Shown: positions 32,501 through 43,640 of the stretch, piece after piece | How the letters are laid out: each line of letters starts with the position of its first letter | Numbering within the stretch: the first letter of the stretch is position 1 | From: Cladopsammia gracilis | Lineage: Eukaryota; Cnidaria; Anthozoa; Scleractinia; Dendrophylliidae | Direction of reading: 5' to 3' | Length of the DNA: 64,000 nt | NCBI GenBank assembly: GCA_022457155.1 | Contig: JAJGOT010000168.1 | Span: 1,135,001-1,199,000 of the forward strand | Program-made: the position numbers and the translations under genes | The notes under the pieces: generated by a model | What the model saw: the letters and a program-made list of their open reading frames with translations, nothing else | Told to the model about the DNA's origin: nothing | The model's database searches: none

Positions 32501-33235
32501 GGATAGGTGACGCTCATTCACACGCCGTACATTTGTATTTAGTCTGTTCCAGGTGTTTAGATAGTGGGGAGTGAAGGATAGGTGACGCTCATTCGCATGC
32601 CGTACATGTGTATTTAGTCTGTTCCAGGTGTTCAGATAGTGGGGAGTGAAGGATAGGTGACGCTCATTCACACGCCGTACATTTGTATTTAGCCTGTTCC
32701 AGGTGTTCAGATAGTGGGGAGTGAAGGATAGGTGACACTCATTCACATGCCGTACATTTGTATTTATCCTGTTCCAGGTGTTCGGATAGTGGGGAGTGAA
32801 GGATAGGTGACACTCATTCACACGCCGTACATTTGTATTTATCCTGTTCCAGGTGTTCAGATAGTGGGGAGTGAAGGATAGGTGACGCTCATTCACACGC
32901 CGTACATTTGTATTTAGTCTGTTCCAGGTGTTCAGATAGTGGGGAGTGAAGGATAGGTGACGCTCATTCGCACACCGTACATTTGTATTTAGTCTGTTCC
33001 AGGTGTTCAGATAGTGGGGAGTGAAGGATAGGTGACACTCATTCACACGCCGTAAATTTGTATTTGGTCTGTTGCAGGTGTTAAGATAGTGGGGAGTGAA
33101 GGATAGGTGACGCTCATTCACACGCCGTACATTTGTATTTAGCCTGTTCCAGTCGTTCAGATAGTGGGGAGTGAAGGATAGGTGACACTCATTCACACGC
33201 CGAACATTTGTCTTTAGTCTGTTCCAGATAGGTGG
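26565..33235. repeat. 75-bp minisatellite, about 89 copies (6.7 kb)
   Basis: Unit: GTATTTAGTCTGTTCCAGGT, GTTCAGATAGTGGGGAGTGA, AGGATAGGTGACGCTCATTC, ACACGCCGTACATTT. The period is exactly 75 over kilobases. Because 75 is 25 codons and the consensus has no stop in one minus-strand frame, runs of up to 483 codons stay open (repeat NERHLSFTPHYLN...). They are broken at about 27045-27138, 27572-27750, 29072-29325, 30197-30225, 30422-30525 and 31622-31808, and there is no promoter, splice or domain evidence of a protein. Blocks are duplicated at a higher order (27760 region versus 30535 region, 37 units apart). The right edge continues into a dispersed repeat also present at 35.6 kb. Confidence 0.97.
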
Positions 33236-33365
33236 AAGCGAAGGATTGGTGACGCTCATTTGCTCGCCGGTTTTTAGCTTCCCCTGGCCCCACTATCGTG
33301 CGTAATGCCTGGAATAGGCCATGCCAGGAGCCAGTGTATTCAACGTAACGATCCACTTCATCAAT
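33236..33365. repeat. dispersed-repeat sequence at the array edge
   Basis: From GCTCATTTGCTCGCCGGTTT through TAGCTTCCCCTGGCC, GCCTGGAATAGGCCAT and AACGATCCACTTCATCAA, this matches 35688-35780 with few changes. It is therefore the distal part of the dispersed repeat from which the 75-bp unit appears to derive. Confidence 0.8.
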
Positions 33366-35375
33366 TTTTATGGTGAGACTAGGAAAAGGTGAAAAGGCGC
33401 GCGGTAATCACAAAATCATTGGAAAATGTTTGGGCTAAAAACTCGGCAAGCTGCGTCATTTTGCGATTTTGTCGTCGTTCATAACCGTTGAAAAAACTTC
33501 CTAAACGATTTATCGAATTTGTGTTATAAATAAGTGTATTGGGCGGAGTCACAGCGACTATTGAAGTCTCAAAATCGCAATTATAGATTTGTATCACGAT
33601 TCAACTGTTGTTCGGGCGAAAAGAAGGTAAAGCTGAAGATAACTTGTGCTGATCAAAACTGGAATTCTTTTCAGTCCTAAGCTGTCATACAGGACGTTTT
33701 GTACGCATAATCAGAATTTTTTTGTTACGCTAAGAAAGGTTTTGCTATAAGTTGCTCATCGAAACAAAACAAATTTTATAGAACATTACATGTTTATGAA
33801 TTCTTTCAAAGTTATGAACATCACCAAAATGGTAAATAATGCAACTTGCCAACTTTTTAACTTGTCAGTTGGTTCCGGTTTTACCAAAACGTAATAGAAT
33901 AATTCTTAGTGTTGAGGCCTTTTGCTCAAACAGATAAATACAGAAGTAAGTTTCTTAAACAATAACTAGTCTCTGTGCCAAAATAGCGCTTCTTTATTTG
34001 TGAGTTCGTTGTTGATCGGGTCTCCAGCTGGCTTAACGTTCAATTAGCCACGGAGAAAAGTAAAGGAGGATATTATCATCTTCCCGGTATGCGTTGCGGT
34101 AATTTATGCAATAAAATGGCGCCAACTGGAAGGGTTAGTGGCTAAATATGCCATGCTTGAAAGTGATTTTTTCTTAGAAACTTTGTCGAAAATGGTAAGT
34201 TGTTCAAGGAAATAGTGTTAAGTGATGTTTTCATAAATCGTTGAATCTGGTTTTACTTTTATCGCGATGTTGTGTTACGCTTGTTCGTTCTTTTGTTTGT
34301 GACCTTTCTTACATGTTCTTACGTGAATTCGACCTCCTGTATTGAACAGTCTAATTTGTAATTGCTGAATCACTTTGACAACAAAGCGTCCTTAGCATAA
34401 ATTATGATAATTAAGTACATTTGTAATCACACAATCTAGGAAACTATAAGGACTCCTAAGGCCTCCGGGATTTCGACGGATTTGAGCCGTTGAAATTTTC
34501 GTAATTTCGAAGCGAAACGCGACTTGCTCTTATACGGGCGTCATTTTACAGTCCGCTCCTTGGAGTGTAAAAGTACTCATGAAAGGCCTAAAACGGTAAC
34601 CAGCGAAGGTTGAAATAAAAAAATAAGATGAAGTAAAGCTAAATGATTAGTACTCGTACCATAAAAAGGGCAGAAAATAGCGAGAAAGGCGACGATTGAC
34701 TTTGAACTAAAAATATAAACAAAGCCGTAAACATACACAGCAGGACAGTCGCGTGCTGAGTAGACCTCCAGTTGAGTTGAAATTGAGTAGCTGTGGTTTT
34801 GTGAGCGCTGTGAGCGGGGAATATTTCACAGGCTCTGTTCGTGCCGTGCGTGTTAGATTCAGTAGGTCAAGGCAAGCAAATACGGATATTTCTTCTAATT
34901 AAAGCCGGCATAGTTTTTGAATGGCGAAAAGGTTCATTGATTCCACGAATGTATGAAGAGATTTCACGCGTCTAACACGCGACGCCAATCGAAAATGCGA
35001 GGGTTTCGGCCCGTCTGAGAAGTCAAGCGGCGTTGAGAACAAACTGTGGAACATATAACCTGAAATGGAAGATATCCTGTAAAAGCGAATAGAATACTAA
35101 ATAGGTAATAGTAGATTTATTCCGCTTCGACCAACTGACTTTCAACCTCAACGGCGTCTGTAAAATGAGCTGCTTGCGGGTCGCCGCCGTTTCATAATAT
35201 ACGTGCAAATTAATCCCAAATTGAACGAGAAAACCGTATGATTACTTATTAATAATTATACATGAAAAAATTTGCATCCATTTTTGTTTGGAATTTTTTT
35301 TTTGCAATTTTTTTTTGGGGGGAAATTTCCAAAAAAAAGAAAAAAAAATTTTTTTTTTCGATTTGTAATTTGCAC
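33366..35375. other. no gene seen
   Basis: About 2 kb of unique-looking sequence with ORFs no longer than 72 codons and no recognised domain. A poly-T/poly-A rich block at 35280-35360 can fold. Confidence 0.45.
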
Positions 35376-36415
35376 TGGTGTTACACTTTTTGCACCGGTG
35401 TTACACGTTTTGCACTGGTGTTACACTTGAACTGCACTGCTCTTAGCCAATCAGAATCGAGTAATTTTTTCATGTATATTATTAAGACAGGAATACGACA
35501 TTGTATCACGATTCTCAGATAATTTTGCCTGCTTTTCAGACGTCAATATTGGGCAAAAATGTTGATTACTTTGTCTTCTCTGGCAGATAAAACAACACTG
35601 TATTTAGCCTGGTCCAGAAGTTCAGGTATATGTAGTGGGGAGCGAAGAATAGGCGAGCCGCGACGCCAAAGGAAAAATATTCCCGCTCATTTGCTCGCCG
35701 GTTTTTAGCTCCCCCCGGCCACACAATCTTAACGCCTGGAATAGGCCATACTGTATTCGCAACGATCCACTTCATCAACTTCATTGACTTTTTTCAAGTT
35801 GCAATTCGTTCAGAAACAGTCCGTCAATGACTAGAGACACTCATCGACAGTTGTGTTACAGCAGTGTGGTAATTTATCACAAAACTGCACCATTATGTTT
35901 CTGTTTCTGTTAATAAATAAACATTTTTTTGGTTTTTGTAATGACACCAAATCCCCGTGACACTGCTCATGCGCACAGCGAAGCTCGATGTAAACAAACC
36001 GATCAAACAAACAAAAACAGCTTTGATACTCATCTTTTTGTTAACATTCGATAGAGTGGATCGTTGTGTTGAATACAGTGTTGTTTTATCTGCCAGACGT
36101 GACAAAGTAATCAACATTTTAGCCCTTCCTTCGAAGAAAATTGTGAATTTTGGTTTTGGAACCCAATAAATAGCCGCGGTGAATTTTTTGATTAATTACA
36201 GGCTGGTTTTTGAGACTGCAATACAACTTTATATTGACGTCTCAAAAGCAGACAAAAGTATCTGAAAATCGTGATACGACTTTGTATTATTCGACTGTGA
36301 CGTCATTTTACCTTATAAGGAAAAGAGAACACAAAATATCTGAGTGTGTTACACAGTAGATTGCCGTGTTACACAGTAGATTGCCGTGTTACACAGTAGA
36401 TTGCCGTATTAGACC
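35376..36415. mobile_element. composite TIR element with 21-bp terminal repeats
   Basis: The left side has three tandem 21-bp units around GCACTGGTGTTACAC (35381-35432). The right side has three around GTGTTACACAGTAGATTGCC (36347-36410). Between them, 35492-35601 (ACGACATTGTATCACGATTC, GCTTTTCAGACGTCAATATT, GTTGATTACTTTGTC, GGCAGATAAAACAACACTGT) is inverted at 36071-36120 and 36233-36290. The block TTGACGTCTCAAAAGCAGAC recurs again in direct orientation at about 36586. Another repeat (35603-35790) is inserted next to the left arm. Confidence 0.65.
35603..35790. repeat. single dispersed copy related to the 75-bp unit (likely seed)
   Basis: GTATTTAGCCTGGTCCAGAA, GTTCAGGTATATGTAGTGGG and GAGCGAAGAATAGGCGAGC align over about 55 bp with the 75-bp minisatellite unit. 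The downstream half (GCTCATTTGCTCGCCGGTTT ... ACGATCCACTTCATCAAC) aligns with the right flank of the array at 33236-33365. A stretch of about 25 bp (GCGACGCCAAAGGAAAAATA) lies between the two parts and is absent at the array edge. Confidence 0.8.
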
Positions 36416-36477
36416 TTAGTGTCCCGGTTTAAAGACGCAAGCTATTATAAATAAAAGAATTTTTGTCGAAAAATAAA

Positions 36478-36572
36478 TCCCTTCGATGGTTTAACAGATA
36501 TTATTTATTATTGCGGATATTTCACTGATTGCTCGTAAAATATCCGCGCGTATTATCTGTTAAACCATCGAA
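36478..36572. repeat. 95-bp foldback
   Basis: CCCTTCGATGGTTTAACAGA on the left pairs with TCTGTTAAACCATCGAATAA on the right. GCGGATATTT and AAATATCCGC form the inner stem. Confidence 0.8.
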
Positions 36573-37055
36573 TAAGGTTTATGTATTGACGTCTCAAAAG
36601 CAGACAAAGGTTTCTAAGAATCGTGATACTGACCGGTATTGTAAGGGCGTGGGTACAAGTCCGTAGAAGTCTGAATTTTTATGAACAAATGGTTAACAGC
36701 GTGCACTAAAGGCAATAGTAAACACGACCGAGTGTGTTGTTGAGTTCAACTGAATTACAAGTTTATCGTAACTATTACAATTTTCTCAAATGTGATTGGT
36801 TCATAAATCTCTGTATTTTCTTATTTATATGCAAAGTTGCAATCGGACAGTTTCATGATCTTATCCAATGCCAGTTTTGCAGTGATAAAATTGTATTAAC
36901 GCTTTTGATTGATAAAAAGCCATTATTCAAGTTATTCTCTTGAATTTCTTCTCAGAAATTGTAATGGCAGTAGGACTTGGTGTCGTCCAATTCTGTGTAA
37001 TCATAGTCGTGATCAGCAAATCGCACTCCCGCTACGTGGTCGTCCGTTTTGTTAA
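36573..37055. other. no gene seen
   Basis: Includes a further copy of TTGACGTCTCAAAAGCAGAC with TCGTGATACTGACC, belonging to the repeat family at 35376-36415. No coding evidence. Confidence 0.35.
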
Positions 37056-37454
37056 TCAGTCGTATTTGAAAACAGAGTTTTTAATTATCGGAATATAGGT
37101 ATTAGGAATGACTAGCATCGAAGCGGAGTATACCAGGTGTGCAATTCCCAAACATTTCACAATGAGGCACTTTGCAAGTAGAGAAAGATTGCATACCCGC
37201 CAAATATCAAGTTTTGTAATGTTATCTAATGTTATCATTTCTACGTTTTTCTTGTTATTTTCTTTCATGTTATAAGAAATAAACGTTCCAAGTGCTCTCA
37301 AAGGTTTGGAGTAGTAAAATCTCCGGGAGCCTAACGATATTACTTTGGTCTTTTCCACGTTGAGTTTTAGACCTGAAATATCACCGAATTGTTCTACAAG
37401 TTTAATTGAATTTTCGACTGAGGTTAAATTTCCTAATATATATACATAGCCCAA
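37056..37454 (-). pseudogene. Tx1/L1-like LINE, RT region after the catalytic loop (3' piece)
   Basis: Reads YILGNLTSVENSIKLVEQFG, DISGLKLNVEKTKVISLG, then LRALGTFISYNM and DNITKLDIWRVCNLSLLAK. This is the stretch that follows the catalytic xADD loop in L1/Tx1-type reverse transcriptases (S-GLKLNxxKT). It joins in sense with 38586-39221 once the insertion 37456-38585 is removed (ADDTTLFI then LGNLTSVE). The 3' end of the element beyond 37056 was not resolved. Confidence 0.85.
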
Positions 37455-37455
37455 G

Positions 37456-38585
37456 CCTAAGAGCGTCGCACTTTGAACAAGCTTAACTAAGGTTTAACTA
37501 AGGTGAAAGGTTGGAAGCACAAGAATCAAGATTGACGAATGGGCTATTTTCAATTTTAGCAATTCTCAAAAACAGTATTACGCGGCCGTCTGCACAGTAC
37601 ATTTTTATAGACCGTACAAAAGTTCACAAAAACAACTTTTCTCTGTCTAGAATAACTAGCACCACTAGTTTCCGAATAAAATACAGTTTATGTTTGTCAA
37701 AAATTGCCCGAGAAACTGATTTGAAAATATACACAAACATAGTTGCATAAGGCGATGCGAGTGAAGATAGAACCGTACTATAAAATCAGTCTTGTTTTGT
37801 TTACATAAAATCGCTTTTCAATCAATCTAATGAATGAACAAACACATAAAAATGGACAACACAATCTTCTTTCGAAAAAATTTATTCAAATCGCCATTAG
37901 TTTACGTTTAAAAGCAAAACGCGTACCATTTAATTATAGCTCATCGAGTTTAAGCTTTCTTCGATGAAATTCAAGAGATCGATACAACTGAATTTAAGCA
38001 CGTTTTAAAATCAATTCTCCAAAACTAACAATAATACTAATAAAAAGTCACTCACAGATTGATATCAATATAAATTCTCATCGAAAACTGTAATCTGTTT
38101 TACCTTTAAGTTCCTCGCTTGCTTGGAAATTCAAATCTCCGCTTCTGGTTCTGAAATCCGTAGAAAACAAAGATCTCCCGCATTGATAAAAACGTAATAC
38201 ATGAAGTTCCTCGAAGCAAGATTTTATCCATGAAAGCTCGTCTTTTTCCACTAAAGCGGCTTCTGAGTATTCCTTAATTAGTATCCCTGTCTTGAGTAGC
38301 AAACCGCGAAAAAATGCAGGAAAATATATAACGACTTTAATTCTCCGCTAGACACATCAAAACAACTAAAGTGTTTACCGAGCTCACGGCTGTGTGGCCG
38401 CGCGAAAAACAAAGCCTTGCTTTCAAGATCCCTGATGTTGTTCCAACACGGCGGGTCTCGGCGGGCGGACGGACACGCGCCCGCGAAACATTCCGCTAGC
38501 CATGACCATGAAAAATGACGGCGATAGGTTCTATGAGTATGGAGCTGCGCAGCCAGGCCTTCGGCCTGGCAAGTGCTCCGCTATA
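37456..38585. mobile_element. 1.1-kb repeat inserted into the LINE
   Basis: Interrupts LINE coding sequence between TTTTTATA and TATATTAGG (minus-strand view), with short TATA-like duplication at the edges. From 37725 onwards it is nearly identical to 61873-62735, and its last 500 bp to 62740-63250. The right end contains GCGCAGCCAGGCCTTCGGCC and AAGTGCTCCGCTATAAA. There is no transposase and no clear TIR, so the class is unknown. Confidence 0.8.
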
Positions 38586-39221
38586 AAAAGTGTAGTGTCA
38601 TCAGCAAATTGTCCAATCTTATGCTCGGTTGAAAATAATTTTATTCCTTGTATAGTGCAGTCTTGTCTAACCTTAGCTGCTAAGATTTCTACCCCTAAAA
38701 TAAAAAGGTAAGGGGAGAGGGGACACCCCTGTCTTACTCCCCTCGATAGTTTAAAGTAGTCTGTCGTATATCCATTATGTAAAACAGAGCTTTCAGTGTT
38801 CGTGTACAGCGTCTTGACCCATTGCTTTAAAAAGGTTCCAAAGTTGAACAAGTTCAACGTTTGCTGGATGAAATCCCATTGTACTGTGTCAAAAGCTTTT
38901 CGAAAATCTAATAGGAGAAGTATACCAGGAATGTCCTGAAGTTTTGTTTGTAATGTCATTAATTAGTGTTATATTTTGTCCGATGTATCTAACTTTCATG
39001 AAGTCTGTTTGGTTACAGTTGATTAAACGCTGAAGGACTTTTTCTATTCTCGAAGCGATTGCCTTTGACAAAATTTTATAGTCAACGTTTAACAAAGTTA
39101 TTGGTCGCCAGTTAGATAGCTCTCGCCGTATGTCTGTGTTTTCCTTTGGGATAAGCGTTATTATTCCTCTACGTTGTGAGATGGACAGCTCAGTCTTCAT
39201 AAGCCGCATTGAAACTATTAA
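38586..39221 (-). pseudogene. Tx1/L1-like LINE, RT fingers and palm
   Basis: The 5' part (39221 down) reads ELSISQRRGIITLIPKENTD, LSNWRPITLLNVDYKILSKA and IASRIEKVLQRLI, RT motifs 0-2. After a frameshift near 38940 it continues LLLLDFRKAFDTVQWDFIQ (motif A), LSRGVRQGCPLSPYLFILGV (motif B) and GQFADDTTLFI (motif C, catalytic ADD). The gene is split by insertions at both ends: 39222-41896 upstream and 37456-38585 downstream. Confidence 0.9.
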
Positions 39222-39595
39222 AGGACCGTTCATTTTTTATGAGGTGGGGGGGGGGATTGAAGGAGTATTATTTGGAAATTGAAAGACCCCCCTCAGCTTT
39301 CCAGTTTTTTCACATGACCCCCCTCATAAGGGTGACCCCCCCACCCCACCCCCCCAAAAAAAGAAACAGCTGGTGTTTTAAACAGGTACGTTTATAGCGT
39401 TATCGTGCTATCATTTTTAATTGTTACTTTATTAACTGCCAATGAACATGATTACAATTAAATATTTTTGGAAATGTGCTTGTTATGAGATGAATATTTA
39501 CAAATGCATAGAAAGCTGCTTTTTACAAATTAAAAGAATAAAAGTCAATTTCGGATCCCCTAGTAATGGCTCGTCCTGAGTGTGTTGTGGCAGGC

Positions 39596-40135
39596 CTAGT
39601 CAGCTTCTTCCTCGTCTGCAGCGATGAACGCAAGAATAACATCATTTGATTCATCTTCCCTAAAGTCCACGGCATCACTGTCATACTCATTGAGGTCAAG
39701 GTCACTTTCATCCGTGTCACTGCTTTCCCCACTGTTGTCATTTTCAGTCGATTCCATGTCGTCTCTCATTCCTATTTGACCAGTTGTAAGAGGATTCACC
39801 TGCTGCAAACAATGTCTGATGATTGCCTTTACTTTTTCATTCTTGCTGCTCTTTAGATGCTGCTTTAGTCCATGATGTTTTAAATATTTGTTTAACTCCG
39901 GCACATGAAGCTTTTTTTTTTCAGTTTGGTTACATCCTCACACAGATCAGCCCAAGGTGATAATCCTCATGTGACTTTTCTCTTGTAATCCTCATATGAC
40001 TTTTCTCTTGCCTCCCTGCTTTCCCTTGCCCTTACCTCTGCTCTCTTCTTCTTTTTAAACTCCATCATCTTGAGATGCTGAATATAATCAATCACAAACT
40101 TCGACTTGACAATGAACTTATCTGCAAATACAGCA
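39596..40135 (-). pseudogene. Lys-rich helix plus SAP-like tail of a transposon protein
   Basis: Upstream part (about 40135-39920): AVFADKFIVKSKFVIDYIQH, LKMMEFKKKKRAEVRARESR, EAREKSYEDYKRKV, then a stop. Then VPELNKYLKHHGLKQHLKSS, KNEKVKAIIRHC, resembling a SAP DNA-binding motif (L-xxYLxxxGL...K-xKxxLI), and an acidic tail ending at 39596. This looks like the C-terminal end of a protein carried by the 39222-41896 element. Its family and enzymatic part could not be identified. One frame break at about 39960. Confidence 0.5.
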
Positions 40136-40970
40136 AAATTTAAAAGATCACGACACCAGGTTCTTTTAGGCCAATGGCATTACCCTGAAGCTTGGAGAGA
40201 AATTCTCTCACGATTTAAATGTGGAGCACATCGCAAGCGTCGAGGCAAAGCTGTTGGTTTCTTACGAAATAGAAACCCTTGAAGAAAAGAAGAAGACCTT
40301 TGACGGAACGGATTTTTCAAGGGCCTACAAGGAAAACTGATACGTATCCAAGAACAGAAATGAAAATCGTCGGAAATCAAAGGACAGAAAGCGCAAACGG
40401 TTTGACGATAACGTCCGACGAGTGTACCATATCTGCGTCACAAACCCCCTTGCAAATGACCTTCCCCATTGCCTTCTTTATCCTCCTTCCTTGAAATCCC
40501 TGAAACATGCATAAATGTGGAAGTGGTTGCAACACTGCTGTTCAGAATGGATGCACCGTTGCTCACCATCTGTGAGCAAACTACTTCAGCAATGCGGCGG
40601 GAAGCAGGCTACTTACCAATCTAAAGCCGTAGGTAAGGAATAGTGTGTACGATGTACTGCATCCTGAAGAGTATGCCTTGGAGGACAAGTGCGAAACACA
40701 AGCGAAGAGGAAGAACAGGACGACGAAGAGGGAGATGAAGAACCAGACGCCTTGCCTCAGTGATTTGGGACTCCCACATAATGTGTAAGCTGAACTCAGC
40801 TGTACTGTAATGACATATTGGTGCAAGGCAAGGACCCAAATATTTTTTTTTTACCTTCTTCGGAAATGGCGGAGACAGCGCTCCTTTTTAGTAATTCTTC
40901 AAATAGGGCAAGTAGTAAATGTATTGAACTCCGTTGGTCAGCTTTTTATAATGAAGTATATTGTACTTAA
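40136..40970. other. interior of the DNA transposon, possible exon scrap
   Basis: The plus strand at about 40177-40340 reads ITLKLGEKFSHDLNVEHIAS then VEAKLLVSYEIETLEEKKKT before a stop, which looks like coding sequence, but no family was recognised. The rest is non-coding. Confidence 0.25.
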
Positions 40971-41358
40971 AGGGGTAATGTCACGGCGATTTTGGTCTTT
41001 TTTGCTCCAGTTAGTACTAAATGATTGCCTTGTGCTTTTGGTCTTACACGAATGTTCATAGAGCATTGAAAATAAAATAACAACTGATTCCTTGAAGAAA
41101 AATTGAAGCATAACCAGATTTAAGCGATTTTTCCAAGACACACAGCTCAGAACTTGGACAAATTGGCCAATTTTTACACTGAGTTGAAGTCCATTTCCAT
41201 CCGAGCCATCTGCAACCAAAAACACTAATTTGTAGTTTCAGTGCACTAATATAACAATAAATTGATAACAAATTTGGAGCATCATTTGTAGGTTTCCATC
41301 GATATAAATATATTTTATGACCTTTCAAAGTGATGGTAAAAAAAGGGACATTACCCCT
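40971..41358. mobile_element. 388-bp MITE with TTAA target duplication
   Basis: Ends AGGGGTAATGTCAC and GGGACATTACCCCT are inverted, with TTAA at 40967-40970 and 41359-41362. TTAA duplications are produced by piggyBac and Kolobok transposases; the TIR does not let me choose. Inserted in the 39222-41896 element. Confidence 0.85.
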
Positions 41359-41899
41359 TTAAAAGTATTGTATAGCATCAAATTTTTATGGTAGTGTTAT
41401 CTATTACTTTTAATAATAGCAACAAACCGACTCAGATATACGCAAAAAAAAAACCAACATTTGACGAGTTAAAGTCAGTTTATTTTATTTTATCAGCTTC
41501 GCCAAATCAAGTACATATAATTATATACCAAAAACAAATGAGAGAGGCAGGGTATCGGCAACAGCATAGCCAATTACTGCGGGCCCAAACACTGTTATTT
41601 ACACTGAGTTCTTCAACACAAACGTTGGCAACATGTTTTCTTGATAGTTTGGAACTGTTTTACCGTTTAACATATGTTTATATTTTGTGAATAATTAGCA
41701 AGAGATTTTCTCTTCAATTTGTTAAAATTCCGAACCAATATTTACCTCCAAAATTTTGCCCGACCCCCCCTTATCTTCATTTTTTTGGGGACAGCCCCCC
41801 CTTAAAGCCATTTTTTTCGCATACCCCCCTCCCCCCCTCAAATCCCACCAGCCCCCCCCCCTCCCCCTCCCCACCTCATAAAAAGTGAACGGTCCCTAA

Positions 41900-42345
41900 G
41901 AAGATCTTGGCCTAATAACTCGACGAAACACCTGAAAAAACTTGACGGTAAAACCATCTTTTCCTGGTGATTTTCCATTCCTCGTTGATTTTAAAGCTGT
42001 TCGGCATTCTTCTAAGGTTAATTTACCCTCACATTCTTCGTATTCCTCCTCGCATAGTTTTGATATTAGATCTATGTTCCTCGTGACCCACTTGTAGCCT
42101 TGCAAGATGAAGTATACAAATTACCATAAAAAGTTTTAATTTCGTCAATTATTTGACTCTCGTTAACTGTGATATGAGCCTCGGAAACTTTCAGTTCAGT
42201 TAAGACTTTCTTGTTGAATTTGTTTTTTTTTCATATCGAAGAAATACTTGGTAGGTTTCTCCCCTTCCTCAATCCATCGTACTTTGGAGCGAAACATGGC
42301 GCCTTCGGCCTTTTTTTCATAAAGACGTCTAAGCTCATTTTAATT
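41900..42345 (-). pseudogene. Tx1/L1-like LINE, region between endonuclease and RT
   Basis: The minus strand reads LRRLYEKKAEGAMFRSKVRW, IEEGEKPTKYFFDMKKK, a frameshift, VSEAHITVNESQIIDEIKTF, YGNLY, and then LTLEECRTALKSTRNGKSPG, KDGFTVKFFQVF. These are the hallmark pre-RT segments of L1/Tx1-type LINEs (RSKVRWIEEGEKPTKYF; NGKSPGxDG). It continues into 39221 once the 2.7-kb insertion is removed. The 5' half of the LINE, including the endonuclease, is absent. Confidence 0.9.
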
Positions 42346-42794
42346 TTAATTGTTAATCAGTCGTGTTTACAGATCGGATTGGACTCCAATCAGTCTTTTA
42401 CCACTATTAATCGCATAAATAACAAAATTTGAGAATAAAAAGGCTGTGTGGTCTTTTGTTGTACTCAAGACGTTCAAGGATATTTTCTATCAGTATGAAA
42501 GCATGAGAAAAACACGAATTAACGCTCGCGCAACGAAGATGTCCAATTACCGCTATCCAATTACATAAAAACGTCAGGGTTATTTTCGTAGAGAAACAGT
42601 AATAACAAGACGCTGTGGGAGCGTATACTTGGGCGTCGTTGTATTAGGCATATTGGAGAATAATTGACTTGGGAATCTGCATGCACGTTATTTCACGGTT
42701 TGATGATAGGGAGTATTCGGTTAGTGTGAGCAGTCTAACAAAGAAGCTCGTTAACCGTCTAAAACAAGAAGACACAGTACACTTAGCGTGCGAG
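42346..42794. other. no gene seen
   Basis: AT-rich spacer between two LINE remnants. Confidence 0.4.
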
Positions 42795-43640
42795 ATAATA
42801 ATAATAATAATAATAATCTTTATTGAGATGACTTTTCATATAAAATATGGTTTTCAAAAAGGATCTCGCAAAATTAAGAAGAAAAAAATACAAAACACAC
42901 ACAATTCGCGAAGAAGTTAAAAGCTAAAATATATAAAAAAAACTATTAAAATGTACACAATATTAATTCAAATTTTTAAAATTATAAATTTAAAATTTAA
43001 AAAGATCACGTTTAAAATTATTCAGATTCACGGTTTGTTTGATTGATTGGCTAAGGGAGTTAAAATCCTTAATAGCTGGTATGCAGTCCTTTGTTTGCCC
43101 CAGTTCCTTTTGACACTTGGAAGTCTGAGATTTAGCTTAATTCTAGTATTGTAATCATGTTGTTGTTTGCTGTCTTATGAGCTTCATATCATGCTCAACA
43201 AGCCCATTTAAACACTTATACACATAAATAAATACATCTTCTCTGAAAACGCCTTTTTTCTAATGGAACCCACTTAAGAGGGTCAAGAGCATGTGTAGCA
43301 GATGAATAAAGAGGTCTGTCTAAAATTATTTTAGCAGCCTTATTCTGCAAGACTTGTAAACTGAACATTAAGGTTACATTATGCTTGTCTCCCCAGACAA
43401 GGTCAGCATAATCAAATAAAGGCATGACAAGAATATTATAAAATAGAATGCGTGCACTGAAAGGTAATAAATGCTTAATGCGATTAAGGAGACCAAGCCT
43501 TTGATTGATTTTACCAGCAATGTATTCAACATGATTTGTCCATGTAAAATCAGATGATATAAAAATTCCAAGGTATTTGAACCTGTTGAAATCGCAAATT
43601 GTTAAAGTAGCGTGTCCACTGTGTCAAAAGACGAGTACAT
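42795..43640 (-). pseudogene. CR1-like LINE 3' end with (ATT)n tail
   Basis: On the minus strand, frames at 43571-43374 and 43425-43216 together read INQRLGLINRIKHLL-like sequence, then MPLFDYADLVWGDKHNVTLM, LQVLQNKAAKIILDRPLYSS and WVPLEKRRFQRRCIYL, the conserved C-terminus of CR1/L2-clade reverse transcriptases. There are several frameshifts. The 3' end carries AATAAAG followed by a run of ATT at about 42797-42820, the typical microsatellite tail of such elements. Confidence 0.8.

Larger units (their letters stand above)
39222..41896. mobile_element. 2.7-kb DNA transposon inserted in the LINE
   Basis: Starts AGGACCGTTCATTTTTTATG and ends CATAAAAAGTGAACGGTCCC, inverted ends of about 27 bp followed by G-rich and C-rich subterminal runs. 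TAA occurs on both sides (39219-39221 and 41897-41899), so the target duplication is TAA, as in PIF/Harbinger-type elements. Coding remnants are at 39596-40270. No DDE catalytic region was recognised. A TTAA-flanked MITE (40971-41358) has jumped into it. Confidence 0.8.

Noticed and set aside
25951..33235. CRISPR array
   Set aside because: Units are contiguous near-identical repeats without unique spacers, and the sequence is eukaryotic.
26539..33259. Long minus-strand ORFs (up to 483 codons) as a giant repetitive protein
   Set aside because: They follow from a stop-free 75-bp unit. They are broken several times, lack promoter, splice and domain evidence, and the array is traceable to a non-coding dispersed repeat.
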